Assembly: GCA_040385525.1 (NCBI GenBank)
Contig: JAZKHE010000004.1
Coordinates: forward strand, 62,001-126,000
Direction: 5' to 3'
Length of the DNA stretch: 64,000 bases
DNA from: JAZKHE01 sp040385525
GTDB taxonomy: Bacteria > Bacteroidota > Bacteroidia > UBA4408
The notes under the pieces are model-generated. The model did not search any database, was not told the DNA's origin, and saw only the letters and a list, made by a program, of their open reading frames with translations. Shown piece by piece: positions 6,760-14,243 of this stretch. Numbering within the stretch: position 1 is the stretch's first letter; each line of letters begins with the position of its first letter. The translations under genes were made by a program, and so were the position numbers.

Positions 6760-7773
6760 ATGCCAATTAATAAATTAGCTTTAGTTAGATACAAAACAAT
6801 AGATAATTGTTTGCAAAATCGTTTTAGAAAATGGACATTAGAAGACTTAATGGAAGCCTGTTCTGATGCGATTTATGAATATGAAGGAATTACAAATGGA
6901 GTAAGCAAACGCACTATACAACTAGATATTCAGAACATGCGCAGTGAAAAACTAGGATATAATGCCCCTATTATAGTTACAGATAAAAAATATTATAGCT
7001 ATGAAGAAAAGAATTATAGTATTACTAATATTCCTTTAACACAACAAGATTTAAGCACCTTGAATGAAGTACTTGATGTATTAAAACAATTTAAAGGTTT
7101 TGGTTATTTCCAAGAATTAAACGGAATGGTTACTCGTTTAGAAGATAAACTTTATAAACAACAACATAGAGGCAAGTCATATATTGATTTCGAAAAAAAC
7201 GAATTATTAAAAGGATTAATACATATTGATGCACTACATAAAGCAATTATTAATAAGAAAACAATTGAAGTAACTTATCAATCATTTAAAGCAAAGCTTC
7301 CACAGCAAATTGTATTTTATCCCTATTTATTAAAAGAATACCGCAATAGGTGGTTTATTTTAGGTGCAAATAAAAATGGAAAAACAATAATGATATTAGC
7401 ATTAGATAGAATAGAAAAATTTAAAGAATTAAATTCTGAAAAATATCACAAATCAGAATTTGATGTTAATACTTATTTTAATGATGTAATTGGTGTTTCA
7501 AAAATGCCCACCCAGAAGCCACAACTTATTGTTATGAAAATAATTAAAGAGCATGCTCCATATATAATTACAAAACCCATGCATAGTTCACAAAAAATTT
7601 TGAGTGAAGATTCTGAAGGAGTTATCTTTTCAATTGAAGTTATTTGGAATTTTGAGCTGGAAAGAGAAATTCTTGGCTTTGCTGAACATTTAAAAATAGT
7701 TAGTCCTAAAAGATTATCAGGAAGAATACAATCACGAATGAAGAATACACTCACAAAATATCAAATGGAATAA
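6760..7773 (+). CDS. WYL-domain transcriptional regulator
   Basis: The 337-residue protein has an N-terminal winged helix-turn-helix (residues about 5-80, including SKRTIQLDIQNMRSEKLGY), a central WYL domain (about 165-240, with HKAIINKKTIEVTYQSF and FYPYLLKEYRNRWFILG), and a C-terminal WCX-type extension. WYL proteins are thought to sense nucleic-acid or nucleotide ligands and commonly regulate defence and RNA-repair loci. The gene is divergent from the tRNA-like/SPFH unit. Two palindromes lie in the shared intergenic region and a third before rtcB-2, so it is the obvious regulator of the island. Whether it activates or represses cannot be told. Confidence 0.9.
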   Translation: MPINKLALVRYKTIDNCLQNRFRKWTLEDLMEACSDAIYEYEGITNGVSKRTIQLDIQNMRSEKLGYNAPIIVTDKKYYSYEEKNYSITNIPLTQQDLSTLNEVLDVLKQFKGFGYFQELNGMVTRLEDKLYKQQHRGKSYIDFEKNELLKGLIHIDALHKAIINKKTIEVTYQSFKAKLPQQIVFYPYLLKEYRNRWFILGANKNGKTIMILALDRIEKFKELNSEKYHKSEFDVNTYFNDVIGVSKMPTQKPQLIVMKIIKEHAPYIITKPMHSSQKILSEDSEGVIFSIEVIWNFELEREILGFAEHLKIVSPKRLSGRIQSRMKNTLTKYQME

Positions 7774-7810
7774 TTTTAAAATTTATTCTTGCATTATTAA
7801 AATTAATATT

Positions 7811-7836
7811 TAACTTTGCAGTACAAAGTACTTTTA
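7811..7836 (+). promoter_or_regulatory. Promoter and palindrome before the XrtN module
   Basis: TAACTTTG (7811-7818) fits the TAnnTTTG box exactly. It overlaps the palindrome ACTTTG-CAGTA-CAAAGT and is followed by AAGTACTTTTA. Nearly the same string recurs at 8796-8822 inside the same gene group, suggesting an operator for the winged-helix regulator encoded at 8483-8782. Confidence 0.6.
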
Positions 7837-7847
7837 ACTAATTCAAA

Positions 7848-8486
7848 ATGACTGAAAATAACAAGCACTTAGAGAACCTTTCCGAAATTAGAACATTAAT
7901 GGAAAAATCTTCTAGATTTATTTCATTAAGCGGTTTATCGGGCGTTGCAGCAGGGTTATTTGCTTTATCTGGTATTGTGGCAGCCTATTTATATTTGCCT
8001 ACTGTAATGAAGTCGGGTGAATACTATAAAGCTGCATTCACTGATAATGGAGAAATTAATTTTCAATTTTTTAGTTTCTTTATAGTTGATGCAAGTATTG
8101 TTTTGTTAGGCTCTATTGTTTTTGGAATTTACTTTACCGTTAGAAAATCACAAAAGAAACAACAAGCTATTTGGGATAATACTTCAAAAAGATTACTAAT
8201 AAATTTATCTATACCCCTAGTTACTGGCGCAATTTTTTGTTTCGTTTTATTATACCATGGCTTAATTGGTTTAATAGCCCCTGCTACTTTAATTTTTTAT
8301 GGTTTAGCGTTAATAAACTCTAGTAAGTATACATTAAATGATATTAGATATTTAGGGATAATTGAAGTTATTTTAGGCTTAATTTCTTCTTTCTTTATTG
8401 GTGCTGGATTATTGTTTTGGGCAATTGGTTTTGGTGTGCTTCATATAATTTATGGTATTGTTATGTACAATAAATACGAAAAATGA
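7848..8486 (+). CDS. Membrane protein of the XrtN module, unknown function
   Basis: The 212-residue protein has a cytosolic start and about six hydrophobic helices (around residues 28-50, 75-100, 118-140, 142-160, 168-185 and 187-205). I recognise no catalytic motif. Its stop overlaps the start of the winged-helix gene by 4 bases (ATGA-type overlap), so the two are coupled. Membrane protein plus small winged-helix regulator pairs are common in Bacteroidota and may act as a sensor pair. The exact family is unknown to me. Confidence 0.75.
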   Translation: MTENNKHLENLSEIRTLMEKSSRFISLSGLSGVAAGLFALSGIVAAYLYLPTVMKSGEYYKAAFTDNGEINFQFFSFFIVDASIVLLGSIVFGIYFTVRKSQKKQQAIWDNTSKRLLINLSIPLVTGAIFCFVLLYHGLIGLIAPATLIFYGLALINSSKYTLNDIRYLGIIEVILGLISSFFIGAGLLFWAIGFGVLHIIYGIVMYNKYEK

Positions 8487-8782
8487 AAACATACATTGAG
8501 GACTTAAATAAAGCTTTTGAAAGTAGAATTAGGCTCGGCATTATGTCTATACTTATGGTTAATGACAGCGTTGATTTTGCTACCATTAAAGAGTTATTAG
8601 ATATTACTGACGGTAATCTTGCAAGCCACATATCTGCATTAGAAAAATTAGAATACTTAAAAGTTATTAAACAATTTGTAGGAAAAAAACCAAACACTTC
8701 ATATAGCATAACTAAACAAGGTAGAAAAGCCTTCACAAACCATTTAGATGCTTTGGAAAAATTATTAAAAAATAGAGCATAA
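8483..8782 (+). CDS. Small winged-helix transcriptional regulator
   Basis: This 99-residue protein consists of a single winged helix. The recognition region is around FATIKELLDITDGNLASHI (residues 30-48), and the wing contains KKPNTSYSITKQGRKAF. It matches the ArsR/MarR-like 'winged helix DNA-binding domain' regulators that dimerise without a ligand domain. The gene overlaps the upstream membrane protein gene by 4 bases. AAAGTACTTT-containing palindromes at 7811-7836 and 8796-8822 are likely operators. Confidence 0.85.
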   Translation: MKTYIEDLNKAFESRIRLGIMSILMVNDSVDFATIKELLDITDGNLASHISALEKLEYLKVIKQFVGKKPNTSYSITKQGRKAFTNHLDALEKLLKNRA

Positions 8783-8795
8783 ATTTTTTTACACT

Positions 8796-8822
8796 TAAAC
8801 TTTGAAATTCAAAGTACTTTTA
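8796..8822 (+). promoter_or_regulatory. Second AAAGTACTTT palindrome in the XrtN module
   Basis: CTTTG-AAATT-CAAAG followed by TACTTTTA, almost the same as the element at 7811-7836. It lies just before the ATG at 8826. A reading frame from the TTG at 8802 would place this element inside the coding region, so I start the gene at 8826. Confidence 0.55.
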
Positions 8823-8825
8823 AAT

Positions 8826-9317
8826 ATGAAAACAAAATTTGAACTAGACCAAAAAAAGAAAATAAAAAGGATTCTTATCGTTTTTATAACTCTCTTATTA
8901 TTAAGTGGTATAACTGCTTTCCCAATTGAAATTGAACTACAGTTATTGCAAAATATAGCCATAAAATCGCCAAACGTTTTAAGCGAATGGATTACTACTG
9001 TATACAACGCTATATCTATAACTAACAATAGTTTTCCATATCTATCTTATGGAACAGATTGGCTTGCTTTTGCTCATATAGTAATTGCGGGAATGTTTAT
9101 TGGCCCATTAAAAGATCCAATAAAAAATATCTGGATAATTCAATTTGGAATTGTTGCTTGCATAATGGTTATTCCAACTGCTTTTCTTTGCGGATATATA
9201 AGACACATTCCATTTTATTGGCAACTAATTGATTGTTCTTTTGGAGTATTTGGTATGATACCACTTATAATTTGTAAAAAGAAAATAACCATTCTCGAAA
9301 ACTTAAAAATAAAATAA
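8826..9317 (+). CDS. Membrane protein of the XrtN module, unknown function
   Basis: The protein has about 163 residues from the ATG at 8826. It starts with a basic stretch and has about four hydrophobic segments, one near the N-terminus (LIVFITLLLLSGITAF) and others around the middle and end. It contains a Trp-, Gly- and His-bearing loop. No known catalytic motif is visible. It lies 23 bases upstream of the VIT-domain gene and belongs by position to the exosortase N module. Confidence 0.7.
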   Translation: MKTKFELDQKKKIKRILIVFITLLLLSGITAFPIEIELQLLQNIAIKSPNVLSEWITTVYNAISITNNSFPYLSYGTDWLAFAHIVIAGMFIGPLKDPIKNIWIIQFGIVACIMVIPTAFLCGYIRHIPFYWQLIDCSFGVFGMIPLIICKKKITILENLKIK

Positions 9318-9339
9318 ACAAACCTAAAACAAACTAAAT

Positions 9340-11865
9340 ATGAAAACTCTACTAAACAAAATCCTAAATGATAAAACATTATTTACAGGTATAATTTTTA
9401 TTATTTTATCATTAGTTGTATTTATTATACCTGAACTAAATTCTTTAAAAATCAATAACAACGCATTTTTAGGAGTGTTTTTTGTTAATTATTGTTTTAT
9501 AATCATTTATATTATAGTACTGCTAGGAAAAACATTTTTTCAAAAATGGAAATTTTTAAACTTCAAATTTGAATACGCCACAGTACTTTCAATTCTATAT
9601 TTGATAAGTGCATTTTCATTAAACAGAGAAATACCAATTTTTGAAGACTCAGTATTATGGGTAAGTATATTTTTGTGTATCCAGTGTACTTCAATTATAC
9701 TATTATCGCTTTTAGACGAAAACTCATCTAAACTACTTAAACATATTTTAATCGGTATAAATGGAGTTGGAATAGTGTTTTATATTTATTACACAATCTA
9801 TTTAACTCCCTTTTATTTAATTGGAATGATTGGTGGTCTTTTTTTTGGGGTTGGCTTACATGTGTTTGTACCTGCTTTTTGCGTGGTGTTAATATTACTT
9901 AGAGTTAGAAAAGAATATAAAATAAATAAGCAATTTATTTATTCTTTTGTTGTTGGCGTATTAATAGCTAGCACAGCTACTATCCTATTTGTATCACAAT
10001 GGCAAAAATATTCAACAAAAATTAATTACATCATTAACGACCAAGTAGCTAATGATAATAATTTGCCACTTTGGGTTAATCTAAGTCAACAAATTGAAAA
10101 AAACCATTTTACTGAAAAAATATTTAAAAGCAATTTAGTTTATACGGTTTACAACAACAATAAATTCTGGCAATTTGGATTTCCGCAAGAGTTGTTTGAT
10201 GAAGTTAAAAAACACGACCCATTAGTAATGATTGCTTCATTTTTCTCAAATGTTCCAGATATAAGTGATAAAGAAAAAATTAAAATATTAGAATCAATGT
10301 ATGATTCTAGACACCAAGCTCAAGAAAGACTTTGGTCTGGCGATATGCTACAAACATCTAATGTAATAAGTAATGTTAAACTGTTTCCTGAATATAGAAT
10401 TGCTTACACCGAAAAAATAATAAGCATTAGTAATAATGATGTAAAAAACAATTGGAATAACGAAAAAGAGGCAATCTATACTTTTTATTTACCAGAGGGA
10501 GGAGTTGCAACATCACTTTCGTTATGGATTAATGGAAAAGAAGAAAAAGGAATTTTAACTACAAAAAGCAAAGCAGATTCGGCATACAAAACAATTGTTG
10601 GTGTAGAATCAAGAGATCCATCTGTGGTTCATTGGCAAGAAGGAAATACATTATCTGTTAGAGTTTTTCCATGCACATCTAAAGAAAACAGACGATTTAA
10701 ATTAGGCATTACCGCTCCTTTAAAAAAATATAAGAATAAACTAGTATATCAAAACATCTATTTTGATGGTCCTAATTCATTAAACGCAACAGAAAGCGTA
10801 CAAATTCAAATTACTAAAGATGTTGCTAACATTGAGTTTCCGTTTTTATTTGAAGAAATTAAAAACAACGTTTATAAAGCCGAAAAAAAATATAGCCCTT
10901 ATTGGGAAATAAATTTTGATGAAGTTCAATTATCAAAAGAAACTTTTTCTTTTGATAATAACACCTACTCTATTTCTAATTATTCAAAAACCTATGAAAG
11001 TTTTAATGCTCAAAAAATATACCTAGATATAAATTCATCATGGACAAAAACTGAAATGGATGAAATTTGGAAAGCAATTAAAACCAAAGAAGTGTATGTG
11101 TTTCAAGACGAAATGATAATTGTAAACAATAATAATTTAAAAAAATTGTTTGAACAATTACAGAAAAAAAACTTTAGTCTTTTTCCTTTCGATAAAATTG
11201 AAATGCCCGAAAAATCATTGGTTATTTCTAAAAGCACATCAACTTCTCCTAATTTAAAAGACATTCAAGAATCTGTATTTTTTGAAGAGCTTAAAAAACA
11301 ATTACAAAAAAACACACAAGTTAGAATGTTCAATTTTGGAGATAATCTTTCGCCCTACTTAAAAAGCTTAAAAGAATTAAGAGTGTTTGTATACGACGAA
11401 GGAAGCACTAAAAAACTAAGTGATAACATTTTAAACTCCAAATTTATATTAAATCAAGAAAATGATTCTTCAATTGTAATTGATAACGCAGAAATTATAA
11501 TACGAAAAGAATTAGGAAATAAAAATGAAAATGCACCCGATCATTTATTAAGACTATATGCTTACAACAATGTTTTAAAAACTGTAAGCAAAAATTATTT
11601 CAATAATAATTTTATAAATGATGATGTAATAAGTGAAGCCGAATTAGCATATGTTGTTACTCCTGTATCAAGTTTAATTGTTTTAGAAACAAAACAAGAT
11701 TACGAAAGATTTGATATTGTAGCGAGTAAAAACAGTTTAAAAAATGCCTCTATAAAATCATCTGGCGCAGTGCCAGAACCGCATGAATGGTTGCTAATTA
11801 TTATTGCAGCTTCAATAATAATTTACTTACGTTTTAAACCCTACTTTATTAAAAAAGCAGCATAA
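9340..11865 (+). CDS. XrtN-system VIT domain protein with its own PEP-type sorting tail
   Basis: The 841-residue protein begins with about seven hydrophobic helices (residues 12-220). A large extracytoplasmic part follows, including a VIT domain (about 345-465, with YTFYLPEGGVATSLSLWING and later FKLGITAPLKKYKN). The last 35 residues have the layout of an exosortase signal: VPEPHEW, a hydrophobic helix (LLIIIAASIIIYL), then a basic end (RFKPYFIKK). It therefore looks like both partner and substrate of the exosortase encoded immediately downstream; the two genes overlap by one base. VIT domains occur with inter-alpha-trypsin-type proteins. The biological cargo of XrtN systems is unknown. Confidence 0.88.
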   Translation: MKTLLNKILNDKTLFTGIIFIILSLVVFIIPELNSLKINNNAFLGVFFVNYCFIIIYIIVLLGKTFFQKWKFLNFKFEYATVLSILYLISAFSLNREIPIFEDSVLWVSIFLCIQCTSIILLSLLDENSSKLLKHILIGINGVGIVFYIYYTIYLTPFYLIGMIGGLFFGVGLHVFVPAFCVVLILLRVRKEYKINKQFIYSFVVGVLIASTATILFVSQWQKYSTKINYIINDQVANDNNLPLWVNLSQQIEKNHFTEKIFKSNLVYTVYNNNKFWQFGFPQELFDEVKKHDPLVMIASFFSNVPDISDKEKIKILESMYDSRHQAQERLWSGDMLQTSNVISNVKLFPEYRIAYTEKIISISNNDVKNNWNNEKEAIYTFYLPEGGVATSLSLWINGKEEKGILTTKSKADSAYKTIVGVESRDPSVVHWQEGNTLSVRVFPCTSKENRRFKLGITAPLKKYKNKLVYQNIYFDGPNSLNATESVQIQITKDVANIEFPFLFEEIKNNVYKAEKKYSPYWEINFDEVQLSKETFSFDNNTYSISNYSKTYESFNAQKIYLDINSSWTKTEMDEIWKAIKTKEVYVFQDEMIIVNNNNLKKLFEQLQKKNFSLFPFDKIEMPEKSLVISKSTSTSPNLKDIQESVFFEELKKQLQKNTQVRMFNFGDNLSPYLKSLKELRVFVYDEGSTKKLSDNILNSKFILNQENDSSIVIDNAEIIIRKELGNKNENAPDHLLRLYAYNNVLKTVSKNYFNNNFINDDVISEAELAYVVTPVSSLIVLETKQDYERFDIVASKNSLKNASIKSSGAVPEPHEWLLIIIAASIIIYLRFKPYFIKKAA

Positions 11866-13187
11866 TGATTATTGAATATTTTAAGAATTTTACTAAAAAG
11901 CAAATAACAACTTTAGTGTTGTTATTTGCTTACTTAATAACTGGTTTTTTTTTACTTAAAAACTTCATTATTGTTGATGTGAATGTGTTTTTAGGATTAG
12001 CTATTACTCCTTATGTTATTGATTTTGAAAAGGGAGCATATTCACAAAAATATTTAGTCCCAACAGTATTACTTCTTATTCTTTCTTTTTACATTCAAAT
12101 TTATACTTTAGTATTCTTAATAGTTTTATTTGGTATTATCTATTTATTAGAAAGTAGAATCGGGAAAGTTAGCTACCTATTCTTTTTCTTACTTATTATT
12201 TTATCTCCTATTTTTAAATTCTTAAGTAATTCAATTGGTTTTCCGATAAGATTATGGCTTAGCGAAGTAACAGGAAATTTATTATTATTTACTGGAAAAA
12301 AAGTTGAAACCATAGGTAATATAATTATTATAGATGGATTTGAATTTTCTGTTGATCCTGCTTGTGCAGGCTTAAAAATGATGGCTATATCATTTATAAT
12401 TTCTATTTTTTTAATTGCCTACTTTCAAAACAAAATAAAAAGTAGAATTTCATTTTTTCAGGTTTCAATTATTTTAATTTTCACATTTATACTAAATGTT
12501 ATTTGCAATCTATTTCGGATAATTTCATTAATAATTTTTAAAATTTTACCTGATAATCCACTGCACGATTTTGTTGGTATAGTATGTTTGTTGCTTTATG
12601 TTATTTTACCTCTATTTTTTGTAATCAAATTAATTTTAAAATTTTCTAAATATGAGCCAAGCGCTAAACCAGAGCAAAACAAAATAAGTAGGCTAAACAT
12701 TCTTTACAATTCAATAATTATTTGTTCACTCCTATTTTCAAGTTTCAAAATTCAAAATAGTAATTCAACAACAATAATAACAAACATCATTACTATTGAC
12801 GGATTTAAAAAAGAAATTTTAAAAACAGGAATTACAAAATTTGAAAACAATAATGCACTAATTTATTTAAAGCCACTACAGTTTTACAATGCAGAACATA
12901 ACCCAATGTTATGTTGGACAGGTAGTGGATATGAGTTTAGTACAATAAACAAAATAAAAATTAGTGGAATTGATGTTTATACTGGAGTTATGAAAAAAGG
13001 CAACGACAAAATATATACTGCTTGGTGGTTTGATAATGGCACAACAAAAACTATTAGTCAAATCGAATGGAGATGGGTATCTGCAAAAGAGAACTCTTTA
13101 TGTTATTTAATTAATGTTAGTGCTAGTTCTCAAAAAAATTTAATTATTCAAACCGAAAACTTACTAAAGCAGCAAATCATAAAATAA
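11865..13187 (+). CDS. xrtN: Exosortase N with fused EpsI-like C-terminal domain
   Basis: Exosortases are membrane-embedded Cys transpeptidase/proteases that process PEP-CTERM-type tails. This 440-residue protein has about eight hydrophobic helices. The catalytic Cys is in DPACAGLKM (about residue 166), the Arg in NLFRI and the His in HDFVGI. After the last helix there is a soluble domain (about residues 285-440) containing MLCWTGSGYE and AWWFDNG, like EpsI proteins that in other systems are encoded separately. The start codon shares a base with the stop of the VIT gene. Its own PEP-type substrate in this window is the upstream protein. Confidence 0.9.
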   Translation: MIIEYFKNFTKKQITTLVLLFAYLITGFFLLKNFIIVDVNVFLGLAITPYVIDFEKGAYSQKYLVPTVLLLILSFYIQIYTLVFLIVLFGIIYLLESRIGKVSYLFFFLLIILSPIFKFLSNSIGFPIRLWLSEVTGNLLLFTGKKVETIGNIIIIDGFEFSVDPACAGLKMMAISFIISIFLIAYFQNKIKSRISFFQVSIILIFTFILNVICNLFRIISLIIFKILPDNPLHDFVGIVCLLLYVILPLFFVIKLILKFSKYEPSAKPEQNKISRLNILYNSIIICSLLFSSFKIQNSNSTTIITNIITIDGFKKEILKTGITKFENNNALIYLKPLQFYNAEHNPMLCWTGSGYEFSTINKIKISGIDVYTGVMKKGNDKIYTAWWFDNGTTKTISQIEWRWVSAKENSLCYLINVSASSQKNLIIQTENLLKQQIIK

Positions 13188-13450
13188 AGATACTACAGCT
13201 ACAACTTTTACGTCGGTTTATAAAATCCATATTAAGCAAGTACCTAAATCTCTGTTTAGACCTTTAGCGCTCTTTTTAACCTCAGCTTCTAAAGTTTCAA
13301 TTAGTTCATGCTGAGTTTTTTTAGACTAACGAGGATTTTGCAAGCTTACTATAGAATTAACCACACAAAAAAAGCTCAATCTCACCATTTTAAGGTATAA
13401 CATATCTAGCTCCTGCCATTTTCCAGCAGTTTTTGAGCTGCTTTTTCCGC

Positions 13451-13500
13451 ATTTTGCCAACAATTGCGAACTTTTGCCAACTTTTGCCAACTTTTACGGG
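13451..13500 (+). repeat. Decanucleotide tandem repeat, core TTTTGCCAAC
   Basis: Five ten-base units run head to tail: ATTTTGCCAA, CAATTGCGAA, CTTTTGCCAA, CTTTTGCCAA, CTTTTACGGG. Looser copies (TTTGCCAAC, CAGCCAGC) continue to about 13535. ORFs across it are low in complexity and not convincing as protein. Confidence 0.7.
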
Positions 13501-14013
13501 AAATTTGCCAACTTTTTCGGAAAATCAGCCAGCTTTTTCGACCTCATTTTCAAAATTCAGCTCCATTTTCCGTCATATTTTCGATTTTGACTACACTTTT
13601 TCAGTTTATACAGCATTTTTTTAGCATTCAAAATAGATTTTGGCTGAATTTTACTGCATTTTTTAAAAAACTCAAGCTTTTTTGTCCGATTTGTTTCGCA
13701 GATTACTTAAATCGCGTTGACTTGTAACTCTTCATTGTATTTAAATCTCATTTTCCAGCACAATGTTTTCTATTTTCTTGCTTTCGCGTCTTTCAAACTC
13801 CTTACAGTGTCAATTTTTAATGAAACTAGCATTATAATCTGGTTCAAATTGCCGTTCAAGATTTATTTCAGAACAATTTTATGCTGTTCTGCTTTTTAAA
13901 CCAATTTTTGTGGCTCGCAAGTGCGGCAAATTAATTTTGAAACAGTTTATATTCTCAAATTGCTGCACAACCAATTAAGACAAGATTTTTTATGCGAAAA
14001 ATGTGTTAACTGA

Positions 14014-14040
14014 TTCAACATATAATAATTATATGTTGAA
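14014..14040. repeat. Perfect 13-bp-arm palindrome with imperfect neighbour copy
   Basis: TTCAACATATAAT, one A, ATTATATGTTGAA gives perfect arms of 13 bases. A second partial copy, TTCAACATAT-N7-ATATGTT, follows at 14054-14077. It lies about 165-230 bases beyond the hsdR stop. It may be an operator for a lost gene, a recombination site, or a weak transcription barrier. Confidence 0.6.
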
Positions 14041-14243
14041 ATAATCAATTATTTTCAACATATTATTGCTATATGTTTTGTAAAACAACTACCAAGAGTA
14101 AGAGATATTGTTAAGTTGCAAGATGTATTAATTAGAAATAATAATGGTCTAAGAAAACAACTAAGTAAAGTATTGAAAAACATTGAAACTTAAGAAGTTG
14201 TTTTTACACTTCCATTTTGATAATGCTTAATAGATGAGATAAT

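Larger units (their letters stand above)
13188..14243. other. Gene-poor, repeat-rich intergenic region (~1.05 kb)
   Basis: I find no credible complete gene. The region contains a decamer repeat (13451-13500) and a 27-bp perfect palindrome with an imperfect second copy (14014-14079). Two reading-frame scraps look coding-like without a start. The first is on the minus strand ending near 13213 (HELIETLEAEVKKSAKGLN). The second is on the plus strand ending at 14193 (KQLPRVRDIVKLQDVL). These may be remnants of decayed genes at the junction between the XrtN module and the restriction island. Confidence 0.5.

Noticed and set aside
7473..7754. Minus-strand ORF inside the WYL gene
   Set aside because: Shadow of the plus-strand gene, which has clear winged-helix and WYL motifs.
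13433..13899. Three short plus-strand ORFs in the intergenic region
   Set aside because: They are made of the decamer repeat and low-complexity Phe/Leu/Ser runs, overlap one another in different frames, and have no recognisable domain.
14015..14193. A plus-strand reading frame ending KVLKNIET as a gene
   Set aside because: It has coding-like composition but no start codon after the preceding stop and no family match; at most a gene remnant.
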